From: Actinospineispora eucalypti
Lineage (GTDB): Bacteria; Actinomycetota; Actinomycetes; Mycobacteriales; Pseudonocardiaceae
Direction of reading: 5' to 3'
DNA: 64,000 nucleotides
NCBI GenBank assembly: GCA_014208095.1
Contig: JACHMT010000007.1
Span: 248,001 to 312,000, forward strand
The position numbers and the translations under genes were made by a program. The notes beneath the pieces were generated by a model. That model was not told where the DNA came from, did no database searches, and worked only from the letters and a program-made list of their open reading frames with translations. This document shows, one piece after another, positions 1 to 7,214 of this stretch (positions are counted from its first letter, which is position 1; every line of letters begins with the position of its first letter).

Positions 1-492
1 AACCACCGCCAGCGCCAGGGCGCCGGGGCGGCCCGGGTCCAGCCGCGCGCCACGCCATGCGGCCGGCACCCACCGCTCGGCCACCCGGGCAACCAGCCGA
101 GTCCGGGCGGCACCGCGGACCGGCAGCGGGGCCGTGTCGGGCGGGGCTTTCCGAGACCCGTCGGGTGGGCGACCCGGCGGCGTGTCCGGCCGGCGCGGCA
201 GGGCGGCGGCGGTGGGCGGGAACCCGGTCGGGCCAGGCCGGTCCCCGCCCAGCCCGGCCGGGGGCCGCCGATCGCGACCGGGCGGGTTCGGGCGCCGATC
301 CGAGTCAGGCGAAACCGGGCGCCGATCCGAGTCGGGCGAAACCGGACGCCGATCCGAGTCGGGCGAAACCGGACGCCGATCCGAGTCAGGCGAAACCGGA
401 CGCCGGCCCGCGCGCAGGGCGGTCAGGCGTTCGCTGCCCGGGCGTGGCGGGGCTTCGGGGGCCGGGAGGTTGTCGTTCTCGAGGGTCCGCAC
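1..492 (-). CDS. comEA: ComEA-type DNA-binding competence protein, N-terminal part only
   Basis: 164 codons are visible before the gene runs off the left edge. The frame starts at GTG 490-492 and opens with VRTLENDNLPAPEAPP. A proline/arginine-rich cytoplasmic stretch carries four copies of the nonapeptide RRPVSPDSD (residues 30-65). It ends in a region typical of actinobacterial ComEA just before its membrane anchor (RWVPAAWRGARLDPGRPG, then a hydrophobic ALALAVV). The family binds DNA through a C-terminal SLBB plus helix-hairpin-helix part, which lies outside the window. Position downstream of degV supports the call, because comEA-comEC follow degV in related genomes. No clear ribosome binding site was seen, so the exact start is uncertain. 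Confidence 0.72.
   Translation of the reverse strand, partial: MRTLENDNLPAPEAPPRPGSERLTALRAGRRPVSPDSDRRPVSPDSDRRPVSPDSDRRPVSPDSDRRPNPPGRDRRPPAGLGGDRPGPTGFPPTAAALPRRPDTPPGRPPDGSRKAPPDTAPLPVRGAARTRLVARVAERWVPAAWRGARLDPGRPGALALAVV
294..401 (-). repeat. Four 27-bp tandem repeats inside comEA
   Basis: Four head-to-tail 27-bp units occupy 294-320, 321-347, 348-374 and 375-401. They differ at only one or two bases, each wobble positions of the same codons. In the comEA frame each unit encodes RRPVSPDSD. The unit is a multiple of three, so copy-number change would keep the frame. The repeat lies in the disordered linker before the membrane anchor. Confidence 0.9.
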
Positions 493-693
493 CGGGCCGA
501 CGCTAGGCGGCCGGGACGGGGCCGGCCGATCTTCGCCGGGCCGCTGTGGACAGCTGGGAGCAATGTGGACAACCAGGCGCTTCCGGCCTCCGCGTGGGCT
601 TGGTTGTCGGTGGGTTGTGGCAGGCTGGAACCCCCTGCGCCCGGTCCGCGATCAAGCCTCATCGGGCGGCGCCCGGCCCCGAACCGGGGGCGT

Positions 694-1560
694 TCAGTCG
701 GATGCCGGAGGCACAACCACCACGCCCAGGAGACCCGGGCCGGCGTGCGCACCCAGCGCGGCACCGACCTCGGAGATCACGCACGGCGACGCTGCGGGCA
801 ACCGCTCCGCCAACCGGCCGGCCAACTCGGCCGCCCGCTCCGGGGCGCCGAGGTGGTGCACCGCCAGCTCCACGTTCTCCCCACCGGTCCGCCGGCCGGC
901 GGCCTGCTCGGCCAGGTCGACCATCCGGGCCACCGCCCGGGTCAACGTGCGCACCTTCTCCAGCGGCTCGATCAGCCCGTCGCTCACGTGCAGCATCGGC
1001 TTCACCGCGAGCGCGCTGCCCAACCAGGCCGCCGCCGCGCCGATCCGGCCGCCCCGGCGCAGGTACTCCAGCGAGTCCACGCAGAAGAACACCCGGCTGC
1101 GCGCGGCCACGTCGGCGGCCGCCTCCTCCACCACCACGCCGGCACCCCCGGCGGCCGCCGCCCGAGCGGCGGCGAGCGTGGCGAACCCCAGGCCCATCCC
1201 GGCCGAGCGGGAGTCGACCACCCGCACCCGGGAGGAGTCGACCTCGTCGGCGGCGATCCGGGCGGCCTCCCAGGTCCCGGACAGCAGCCGGGACAGGTGC
1301 ACCGAGACCACCTCGGTCGCCCCGCCCGACAGCAGCTCACGGAAGAGCGCCGCGAACTCGGCGGGCGAAGGCCTCGACGTGCCCACCGCGACGGCCTGGT
1401 CGCCCAGCGCCGCGATCAGCTCGGCCGGCCCGACCTCCACCATGTCCCGGACCGTGCGTTCACCCAGCGTGACCCGGATCGGCACCACTCCGATACCGTG
1501 CCGCGCGGCCAGGTCCGGGGGCAGGTATCCGGTGGAGTCGGTGACGACCGCGACCGCCAC
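694..1560 (-). CDS. degV: DegV family fatty-acid-binding protein
   Basis: 288 residues, the usual length for DegV. The family binds a fatty acid in a cleft between two domains; in Firmicutes such proteins (FakB) present the acyl chain to a fatty-acid kinase. No kinase is visible here. Diagnostic motifs are VVTDSTGYLPP at the N terminus, TSRPSPAEF (TSxPS) near residue 62, HLSRLLSGTWE around residue 88, and DSRSAGMGLG near 116. The GTG start lies 1 nt after the stop of the OctT-like gene, so the two are probably co-transcribed. A 201-bp gap separates it from comEA. Confidence 0.93.
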   Translation of the reverse strand: MAVAVVTDSTGYLPPDLAARHGIGVVPIRVTLGERTVRDMVEVGPAELIAALGDQAVAVGTSRPSPAEFAALFRELLSGGATEVVSVHLSRLLSGTWEAARIAADEVDSSRVRVVDSRSAGMGLGFATLAAARAAAAGGAGVVVEEAAADVAARSRVFFCVDSLEYLRRGGRIGAAAAWLGSALAVKPMLHVSDGLIEPLEKVRTLTRAVARMVDLAEQAAGRRTGGENVELAVHHLGAPERAAELAGRLAERLPAASPCVISEVGAALGAHAGPGLLGVVVVPPASD

Positions 1561-1561
1561 C

Positions 1562-2290
1562 TCAGGTCAGCTCCGGGGCGAGCAGCTCGGCCAGTGCCTC
1601 GCCCACCCGCTTGTGGCCCCACCAGCCGAAATGCATGCCGTCCGGGTTGCCCTCGCCGGCCATGATGTGGTCGCCGATCAACGCCGGCAGGTCCAGCAAC
1701 CCCACCCCGGCGGACGCCGCCCAGGCCCGGGTGGCCCGTTCGGCGGCCGGCCGGCCGGCGTGCACGCCGCCGTAGGCCGGCGCCCGGTGCACGCTGGGCA
1801 GCAGGGCCACCACCGGGATATCGGGGCGGATGAAGGTCACCGCGCGCCGGCAGGACTCCAGGTAGCGCACGGTCAGGTGCGGCGGCAGCGCCACCGGGCC
1901 ACCGCCGGGCAACACGCTGAACGCCCGCGACAACGCCGGCTGGGCCGCCTGGTAGCCGACCCGCACCGCGCGCCGCAGGCCGTCCGGGCGCAGCGACGGG
2001 ATCATCTCGCGCAGCGCGGTGGGCAGCGGCGAGGGCAGCGTGTCCATCCCGCCGACCCCGAACACCAGCGCGTCCACCTTGGGCATCACCGGCCAGATGC
2101 GCGGGTCGCGGGTGAGTCCCCGCCAGGCGTGCCGGGCGGTCCAGCCGTAGCCGGCGAGCAGCTCGGCCCGGCCGCCGAGCGCCTCGGCCGCCACGTTGTG
2201 CCAGAGCCGGGGCTCGTCGGCCGGCTCGGCGCGCTCCGGACCGTGGAAGGCCAGCGAGTCCCCCAGGACCAGCAGCACCGGACCGGTCAA
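1562..2290 (-). CDS. octT: SGNH/GDSL-family acyltransferase, OctT-like
   Basis: About 242 residues with an SGNH hydrolase fold: block I VLLVLGDSLAFHGP at the N terminus, GVGGMDTLPSP as the block III-like segment, and GDHIMAGEGNPDGMHFGWWGH containing the C-terminal Asp-x-x-His pair. It is syntenic with Rv2418c, the octanoyltransferase that acylates diglucosylglycerate during methylglucose lipopolysaccharide synthesis. It directly follows a GpgP-like phosphatase of the same pathway. The TTG at 2288-2290 overlaps the upstream stop; a GTG at 2276-2278 is an alternative start. Substrate is inferred from synteny, not from sequence. Confidence 0.75.
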   Translation of the reverse strand: MTGPVLLVLGDSLAFHGPERAEPADEPRLWHNVAAEALGGRAELLAGYGWTARHAWRGLTRDPRIWPVMPKVDALVFGVGGMDTLPSPLPTALREMIPSLRPDGLRRAVRVGYQAAQPALSRAFSVLPGGGPVALPPHLTVRYLESCRRAVTFIRPDIPVVALLPSVHRAPAYGGVHAGRPAAERATRAWAASAGVGLLDLPALIGDHIMAGEGNPDGMHFGWWGHKRVGEALAELLAPELT

Positions 2291-2913
2291 CGGTCGACCC
2301 CGAGGTTGTAGCCGGTCAGCCGCCACTTGGACCCGGGTCGCTGGCGGCGGCGTAGGCTGGCCCAGCAGGCGTTCTCCAGGCCGCCGATCGCCGTCCAGTG
2401 CACCGGGTCGAAGCCGAGCAGCGCACAGACCAGCGCGGCGATCACCCCGCCGTGCGAGCAGAGCAGCACGGTGGTCGGCGGGTCGGCCGCGTACTCCCGC
2501 TCCAGCTCGTCGACCAGCGGAATGGCCCGCGCGGCCACCGTGACCCTGGACTCGCCACCCGGCGGAGCCCAGCTGGAGTCGGCCCGCCAGGTGTCCAGCG
2601 CGCCCGGCCACCGCTCGCCGACCTCGGCCACGGTCAGGCCCTGCCACTCGCCCAGGTCGGTCTCGCGCAGCCGGGGGTCCAGCTTCACCGGCAGCCCGCA
2701 GGCCTGGCCGATCTCGTCGGCGGTGCGGGCCGCGCGGCTCAGGTCGGAGCTGATCAGCAGGTTCGGCCCCTGCTCGGCCAGGGTCGGGCCGATCGCGCGC
2801 GCCTGGTTCAGACCGAGCTCGGTGAGATGCGAGTCGAGATGGCCCTGCATGCGGCCTTCGGCGTTGTAGTCGGTCTGCCCGTGCCGCACGAACAACAGCC
2901 GGGCGAGCGTCAC
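2287..2913 (-). CDS. gpgP: Histidine phosphatase, glucosyl-3-phosphoglycerate phosphatase-like
   Basis: 208 residues of the histidine phosphatase (phosphoglycerate mutase-like) superfamily. The catalytic RHG signature is in LLFVRHGQTDYN near the N terminus, followed by SSDLSRAARTA, RLRETDLGEWQG, and the second catalytic His in LLCSHGGVIAAL. It resembles Rv2419c (GpgP), which dephosphorylates glucosyl-3-phosphoglycerate, and has the same neighbours (rsfS upstream, octT downstream). GTG at 2911-2913 overlaps the rsfS stop in a GTGA arrangement, indicating translational coupling. A broad-specificity phosphatase role cannot be excluded. Confidence 0.8.
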   Translation of the reverse strand: MTLARLLFVRHGQTDYNAEGRMQGHLDSHLTELGLNQARAIGPTLAEQGPNLLISSDLSRAARTADEIGQACGLPVKLDPRLRETDLGEWQGLTVAEVGERWPGALDTWRADSSWAPPGGESRVTVAARAIPLVDELEREYAADPPTTVLLCSHGGVIAALVCALLGFDPVHWTAIGGLENACWASLRRRQRPGSKWRLTGYNLGVDR

Positions 2914-3317
2914 CCGCCGCGCCCGTCCGCTAGCTCCTCGTCGGCCAGCGGGTCCACCCGCGCCTCCGGGATGTCGATCCGGGGGCAGTCCTTCCACAGC
3001 CGGTCCAGGCCGTAGAAGCCGCGTTCCTCGGAGTGCTGGATGTGCACCACCAGGTCGACGAAGTCGAGCAGTACCCAGCGCCCCTCCCGGGCGCCCTCCC
3101 GCCGGATCGGCTTGGCGCCGGCCAGCCGCAGCCGCTCCTCCACCTCGTCCACGATGGCCTGCACCTGGCGCTCGTTGGGCGCCGAGGCGATCACGAAGCA
3201 GTCGGTGATGGCCAGCTGCTCGGAGACGTCCAGCACGACGATCTCCCGCGCCTTCTTGTTGGCCGCGGCGCCGGCCGCCACCCTGGCGAGTTCCAATGAG
3301 TGCTCGCTAGCGCCCAC
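2910..3317 (-). CDS. rsfS: Ribosomal silencing factor RsfS
   Basis: 135 residues. RsfS binds ribosomal protein uL14 on the 50S subunit and blocks subunit joining when nutrients are limiting. Family motifs are VLDVSEQLAITDCFVIASA, the NERQVQAIVDEVEE helix, RREGAREGRWVLLDF, and DLVVHIQHSEERGFYGLDRLW. The GTG start is preceded by AAGGGAG about 4 nt upstream. It heads a tightly overlapping run with gpgP, octT and degV. In many actinomycetes nadD is directly upstream; here a divergent reductase gene sits between them. Confidence 0.97.
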   Translation of the reverse strand: MGASEHSLELARVAAGAAANKKAREIVVLDVSEQLAITDCFVIASAPNERQVQAIVDEVEERLRLAGAKPIRREGAREGRWVLLDFVDLVVHIQHSEERGFYGLDRLWKDCPRIDIPEARVDPLADEELADGRGG

Positions 3318-3405
3318 CGTGCTCCCTTCCCGGTCGGGTCCTGGCCCCTCAGCCTACTGACCCGCGCCGACGAGCCAGGTCAGGCACTAGCGAGCAGCGC
3401 GCGGG

Positions 3406-3411
3406 TAGCCT
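3406..3411 (+). promoter_or_regulatory. Putative -10 element of a leaderless promoter
   Basis: TAGCCT lies 6 nt upstream of the ATG at 3418. This is the spacing expected if transcription begins at or next to the start codon, a common arrangement in actinobacteria. No ribosome binding site is visible for this gene, which fits a leaderless mRNA. No -35 element is recognised. Confidence 0.35.
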
Positions 3412-3417
3412 GCCCGC

Positions 3418-3795
3418 ATGGTGCTTCCCAGGTGGCTGGCCCGGGTCAACCGGGTGGCTACGAACCGGGTGCTCGGGCGGCTGCCGGTGTTCGCCACGGT
3501 GAGGCACGTCGGGCGGCGGTCCGGTCGCCGGTACCAGACGCCCATCGCGGTGTTCCGCGCCGATCGCGGCTACGTGGCCGCCCTCACCTACGGCCCCGGC
3601 GCGGACTGGGTGCGCAACGTGCTGGCCGCCGGCGGGTGTGAGCTGCGGGTGCGGGGCGAGTGGGTTCCGCTGGTCCGGCCGATGGTGGTGCACGATCCGG
3701 AGCGGCGGGCCGTGCCGCCGGTGGTACGACTGTTCCTGGCGGTCCCGGGGGCGGTCGACTTCCTGCACCTGGACCTGGCTCAGCCGGAGCGGTAG
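3418..3795 (+). CDS. Deazaflavin (F420)-dependent nitroreductase family protein
   Basis: 125 residues, typical for the small split-barrel F420H2-dependent reductases (DUF385/Ddn type) common in mycobacteria and related actinomycetes. Supporting segments are FATVRHVGRRSGRRYQTPIA, the family signature around the cofactor phosphate site, then ALTYGPGADWVRNVLAAGGC and PPVVRLFLAV. Members reduce nitroaromatics, quinones or other acceptors; the substrate here is unknown. It is divergent from rsfS. Its last 16 bp overlap the 3' end of convergent nadD. Confidence 0.83.
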   Translation: MVLPRWLARVNRVATNRVLGRLPVFATVRHVGRRSGRRYQTPIAVFRADRGYVAALTYGPGADWVRNVLAAGGCELRVRGEWVPLVRPMVVHDPERRAVPPVVRLFLAVPGAVDFLHLDLAQPER

Positions 3796-4388
3796 AGGCA
3801 GCACTTCGAGATGTACTGGACGACCCCGTCCGGGACCAGGTACCAGACCGGCAGGCCCTTGGCCACCCGCTGCCGGCACCCGGTGGACGAGATGGCCATG
3901 GCGGGCACCTCGACCAGGGTGACCGCGCCGTCCGGCAGGTGCTCGTCACCCAGCTCGTACCCGGGCCTGGTCACCCCGACGAAGTGGGCCAGCTCGAACA
4001 GCTCCTCCACCTTGTGCCAGGACAGGATCTGGGACAGCGCGTCCGCCCCGGTGATGAAGTACAGCTCGGCGTCCGGGTGCTTGGCATGCAGGTCACGCAG
4101 GGTGTCCACGGTGTAGGTGGCACCGGGGCGGTCGATGTCTGCCCGGTCCACCGAGAACCGGGGGTTGGACGCGGTGGCGATCACCGTCATCAGGTAGCGG
4201 TCCTCCGCCGGACTGATCACCCGGGTGCTCTTCTGGTACGGTTCGCCGGTCGGTACGAAGATCACTTCGTCTAGGCCGAACCGGGCCATCACCTCGCTGG
4301 CCGCGACCAGGTGCCCGTGGTGAATCGGGTCGAACGTGCCACCCATCACCCCGATCCGGGTCGCGTCGTCGGCACAACGCTCACGCAT
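3780..4388 (-). CDS. nadD: Nicotinate-nucleotide adenylyltransferase
   Basis: 202 residues. NadD transfers AMP from ATP to nicotinate mononucleotide to give deamido-NAD in NAD synthesis. The nucleotidyltransferase signature GGTFDPIHHGHL is near residue 17, with SxxK-type FVPTGEPYQK, the TYTVDTLRDL motif, and the C-terminal ISSTGCRQRV (ISSTxxR) motif. The chosen ATG at 4386-4388 overlaps the stop of the upstream MerR gene by 8 bp. An in-frame upstream ATG at 4427 would add 13 atypical residues. Confidence 0.96.
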   Translation of the reverse strand: MRERCADDATRIGVMGGTFDPIHHGHLVAASEVMARFGLDEVIFVPTGEPYQKSTRVISPAEDRYLMTVIATASNPRFSVDRADIDRPGATYTVDTLRDLHAKHPDAELYFITGADALSQILSWHKVEELFELAHFVGVTRPGYELGDEHLPDGAVTLVEVPAMAISSTGCRQRVAKGLPVWYLVPDGVVQYISKCCLYRSG

Positions 4389-4839
4389 CGGCGAAGCGTA
4401 TAGCGGCGGTTTCGGCCATCCGCTCACCGGTCCACCGGCGCAGGTAGGGGCACTGCTCGGCCGGGTGGTCGTCCGGGCAGGTCAGCAGGTGCTCCAGGTG
4501 GTCCTTGGCGGCGGCCAGCCGGCGCTGCTGCTCGGAGATCACCGCCAGCCGCTCCCGCACGGCGGTGCGCCAGTCGCTGTCCCGCTGGGTGCCGGCCAGC
4601 ACCGCGGCTATCTCGTCCAGGCTCATCATCCCGGTGTCCCGCCACATCTGGATGAGCCCGATGCGGTGCAGCTCGTCGGGGCCGTAGCGGCGCCAGGTCC
4701 CCCGGCGGTCGGCCGGGCGGAGCAGCCCGCGTTCCTCCCAGTAGCGCAGTGTGGACTCGGCCAGCCCGAACGCGGCGGCCGCCTCCCCGATGCCGATCAG
4801 CCCGTCGGGCAAGGCCACTCCCTCGATCCTTGACTTCAA
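4381..4839 (-). CDS. MerR family transcriptional regulator
   Basis: 152 residues with an N-terminal winged helix typical of MerR: IGIGEAAAAFGLAESTLRYWEERGLL, followed by the wing RRYGPDELHRIGLIQMWRDTGM. A coiled dimerisation helix (RERLAVISEQQRRLAAAKDHLEHLL) follows. The C terminus contains a Cys/His-rich cluster (LLTCPDDHPAEQCPYL) that could bind a metal or redox ligand. It overlaps nadD, so the two may be co-transcribed. It is divergent from a short leader region with an inverted repeat at 4858-4875, a candidate operator. Its effector is unknown. Confidence 0.88.
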   Translation of the reverse strand: MKSRIEGVALPDGLIGIGEAAAAFGLAESTLRYWEERGLLRPADRRGTWRRYGPDELHRIGLIQMWRDTGMMSLDEIAAVLAGTQRDSDWRTAVRERLAVISEQQRRLAAAKDHLEHLLTCPDDHPAEQCPYLRRWTGERMAETAAIRFADA

Positions 4840-4857
4840 GCCAACTTCAGATGTCCT

Positions 4858-4875
4858 AGTTAGGCAATCCTAACT
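4858..4875. promoter_or_regulatory. Inverted repeat, candidate MerR operator
   Basis: AGTTAGG, a 4-nt CAAT spacer, then CCTAACT form a perfect 7-bp inverted repeat in an AT-rich gap. It lies 19 bp upstream of the MerR start and upstream of a 22-codon frame on the other strand. The arms resemble IdeR/DtxR half-sites (TTAGG/CCTAA), but the spacing is 4 nt rather than the 9 nt of that family, so an iron box is unlikely. Confidence 0.45.
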
Positions 4876-4898
4876 TATCGAACCGAAGTGAGCCCATC

Positions 4899-4967
4899 AT
4901 GATCAAGACCGATCTGCTGGAGTGGCTGCACGGCGCCACCGGGCCCTGCCGCGGCGGGCCGGTTTGA
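4899..4967 (+). other. Possible 22-residue peptide or truncated gene start
   Basis: ATG at 4899 opens a 22-codon frame (MIKTDLLEWLHGATGPCRGG and two more residues) ending at TGA 4965-4967. GAAGTGAG sits about 6-10 nt upstream as a weak ribosome binding site, and the inverted repeat 4858-4875 lies just before it. The sequence looks like the beginning of a normal helical protein, so it may be the remnant of a larger gene cut by mutation. I recognise no homologue. Confidence 0.25.
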
Positions 4968-5077
4968 TCTACGCGGCGCCGCGGCCGTTGGCCGGGTTCG
5001 ACCGGATCTGCTCATCGAGGCCATGCCGGGGTGAAATCGTTTGCGCTCGCCGGCCCCCGGCGGCTTACCCTCGGGAG

Positions 5078-5698
5078 GTGCCGGGAACCCCCATCACCAC
5101 GCTGGAACAGCTGCGCGAGGTCATCGACGAGCCCAGCAAGCTGGTCGCGGAGAAGGCGATCGACCACATCGACGCGGAGTCCCGGCGGTTCATCGAGGCC
5201 TGCCCGTTCTTCCTGCTGGCCACCAGCGCGGCCGACGGCAGCTGCGACGTCTCCCCGCGCGGCGACCCGCCGGGCAGCGTGCTGGTGCTGGACGACCGGA
5301 CCGTCGCCTTCGGCGACCGCAAGGGCAACCGCCGGCTGGACAGCCTGCGCAACATCATCGCCCAGCCCCAGGTCGGCATGCTGTTCCTGGTGCCGGGGAT
5401 GGGCGAGACCATCCGCCTGAACGGCACCGCCCGGATCGTGCGGAACGCCCCGTACGCGGACCGGCTGACCCTGCGCGGCGTCCGGCCCGAGCTGACCATC
5501 GAGATCTCCGTGGTCGAGCTCTACCTGCACTGCGCCAAGGCGTTCAAACGGTCCGCGCTGTGGGAACCGGACAGCTGGCCGGAGCGGGGCGAGCTGCCCA
5601 CCGGGGGCCAGCTGCTGCGCAGCCAGGGCGAGTTCGCCGCCTCGGCCAGGGAGCTGGACGACTACCTAGACAAGTCCTACCGCACCACCATGTACTAG
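5078..5698 (+). CDS. PPOX-type FMN-dependent flavoprotein
   Basis: 206 residues of the pyridoxamine 5'-phosphate oxidase-like split barrel, MSMEG_1061-type subfamily. Segments seen are FIEACPFFLLATSAADGSCD, VSPRGDPPGSVLVLDD, RKGNRRLDSLRNIIAQPQVG, RLNGTARIV, and a C-terminal ELYLHCAKAFKRSALW that matches the family's end motif with one Cys. Members bind FMN or F420 and their substrates are mostly unknown. GTG at 5078 directly follows GGGAG, which is too close to be an efficient ribosome binding site, so a leaderless transcript is possible. The stop codon TAG is the first part of the dispersed repeat at 5697. Confidence 0.85.
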   Translation: MPGTPITTLEQLREVIDEPSKLVAEKAIDHIDAESRRFIEACPFFLLATSAADGSCDVSPRGDPPGSVLVLDDRTVAFGDRKGNRRLDSLRNIIAQPQVGMLFLVPGMGETIRLNGTARIVRNAPYADRLTLRGVRPELTIEISVVELYLHCAKAFKRSALWEPDSWPERGELPTGGQLLRSQGEFAASARELDDYLDKSYRTTMY

Positions 5699-5750
5699 CG
5701 CGGAACGCGCTAGGCGAGCGTGCGCCCAGTTCGGCGCACGCGGGAGAATC
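5697..5750. repeat. Dispersed double-hairpin repeat, copy A
   Basis: The element begins AGCGCGGAACGCGCT (first stem AGCGCG/CGCGCT) and continues with GCGTGCGCCCAGTTCGGCGC and a second stem (GCGTGCGCC/GGCGCACGC). It fills the whole gap between two convergent genes: its left end overlaps the TAG stop of the flavoprotein gene and its right end overlaps the TGA stop of the VWA gene. Near-identical copies occur at 12402-12510 and 46222-46276. A bidirectional terminator role is inferred. Confidence 0.8.
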
Positions 5751-7146
5751 AGACCGGTAGGAGCGTCTCCACCACGTCGGCCAGCTGCGCCACCGTGCGG
5801 CACTCGTGCATGGGCATCAGCTCGGCGTAGCGCAGCGCGGCCGAGTCGCCGCTGCCCCACTGCTTGCGCGGCTCCGGGTTCAGCCAGTGGCTGTGCCGGG
5901 CCTGGCCGATCAGCCGGCGCAGCACGGCCAGGTTGGGGTCTCGGTAGTTGGTGCGGCCGTCGCCGAGGATGAGCAGCGAACTGCGCGGACCCACCGCGTC
6001 CGGCCAGTGCTCCACCAGGCTGGCCAGCGAGCCGCCATAGTCGCTGTGCCCGTCGAAGGTCACCAGCTCGGCCTCGCGCAGCACCCTGGTCATCACGCTG
6101 GCCAGGTCGTTGCCCGGGGCGAACAGGTGGGTCACCTCGTCGGCGCGCTCCACGAAGGCGAACACCCGCACCTTGGAGAACTGCTCGCGCAGCGCCTGCA
6201 CCAGCAACAACGTGAAGTGGCTGAACCCGGCCACCGACCCGGAGACGTCGCAGAACACCACCAGCTCGGGGCGGCCGGGCCGGCGGGTGCGGAAGGCCGG
6301 GCGCATGGGGACGCCGCCGGTGGACATGGACCGGCGCAGCGTGCGCCGCAGGTCCATCTGCCCGCGCTTGGCGTGCTTGCGGCGCACCGCCAGCCGGGAC
6401 GCCAGCCGCCGCGCCAGCGGGTGCACGGTCCGGCGCAGCTGGGCCAGCTGGTCGGCGTAGGCGGACAGGAACTCCACCTGTTCGGCCTGCTTGGGCACGG
6501 CGGTCTTGGCCACCTGGTCCCGGCCCCGGGTCTCCGCGGTGCGCCGGCGCACCTCCTCGGTGACCATCCGGCGGAACTCGGCGATCCGCTGCCGGATCTC
6601 CCGGCGGGTGATCTCCTCGACGAAGGCGTTCTCGTTGTCGCCCATCAGGTCGGCCAGGATGCCGGCCAGCAGCGTCTCCGGGCTGACCTGCCGCAACACC
6701 TGGTATGTCGACCAGTTGCGCGGCCCGTTCGGCCCCCCTTGCCCCGGGCCGGAAGCCGCGCCGAGAGCGTCCACCACGGCCCGGGCCAGCTCGCGCAGCG
6801 CCGCGTCGTCACCGTCGCGCAGCAGGTCGGCCAGGATGTCCCGCAGAGCGTCCAGGTCCACCTCGCCGTCCGGCGTCCACGGCACCTCGACGTCGCTCTG
6901 CCCCCGGCCCTGCGCGGCCGGGAAGTACAGGTCGAACAGCGTGTCGAACACCGCGCGCTGGCCCGACCGGCGCAGCACAGCGGCGGCCAGCCCCTCGCGC
7001 AGCTGTTCCCGGTGCAGCAGGTTGACGGCGCCGAGCACCGCGGCCGCGTCCACGGTCTCGCCGGGGCCGACCGGGACCTGGTGGCGGCGCAGCGCGCCGA
7101 CGAAGTCGACCAGGTGTCCGGGCAGTCCGTGCGGCGGCGGCGTCAT
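5749..7146 (-). CDS. VWA domain-containing protein, CoxE-like
   Basis: 465 residues. The C-terminal half is a von Willebrand A domain with an intact MIDAS start DVSGS (residues 300-304), preceded by RPELVVFC and followed by LVTFDGHSDYGGSL and LLILGDGRTNYRDP. The N-terminal half is the helical region of the CoxE family. CoxE/VWA proteins work with MoxR-type AAA ATPases in maturation or insertion of metal cofactors; a MoxR gene lies 609 bp upstream on the same strand, with a broken toxin-antitoxin locus between. ATG at 7146 is chosen because GGGAGGGAC lies just upstream. The target enzyme is unknown. Confidence 0.9.
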   Translation of the reverse strand: MTPPPHGLPGHLVDFVGALRRHQVPVGPGETVDAAAVLGAVNLLHREQLREGLAAAVLRRSGQRAVFDTLFDLYFPAAQGRGQSDVEVPWTPDGEVDLDALRDILADLLRDGDDAALRELARAVVDALGAASGPGQGGPNGPRNWSTYQVLRQVSPETLLAGILADLMGDNENAFVEEITRREIRQRIAEFRRMVTEEVRRRTAETRGRDQVAKTAVPKQAEQVEFLSAYADQLAQLRRTVHPLARRLASRLAVRRKHAKRGQMDLRRTLRRSMSTGGVPMRPAFRTRRPGRPELVVFCDVSGSVAGFSHFTLLLVQALREQFSKVRVFAFVERADEVTHLFAPGNDLASVMTRVLREAELVTFDGHSDYGGSLASLVEHWPDAVGPRSSLLILGDGRTNYRDPNLAVLRRLIGQARHSHWLNPEPRKQWGSGDSAALRYAELMPMHECRTVAQLADVVETLLPV

Positions 7147-7214
7147 GGTTGTCCCTCCCACGCTCCCCCAATCGTGCCTGGTCGCGCGAACTCCGGCCAG
7201 CCGAACCCGCGAGG

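Noticed and set aside
134..2311. A long plus-strand frame over comEA, degV and octT
   Set aside because: The minus strand carries DegV, SGNH and ComEA motifs; the plus frame has no recognisable protein features.
4858..4875. Inverted repeat as an IdeR/DtxR iron box
   Set aside because: The TTAGG/CCTAA arms are separated by 4 nt, not the 9 nt of that operator.
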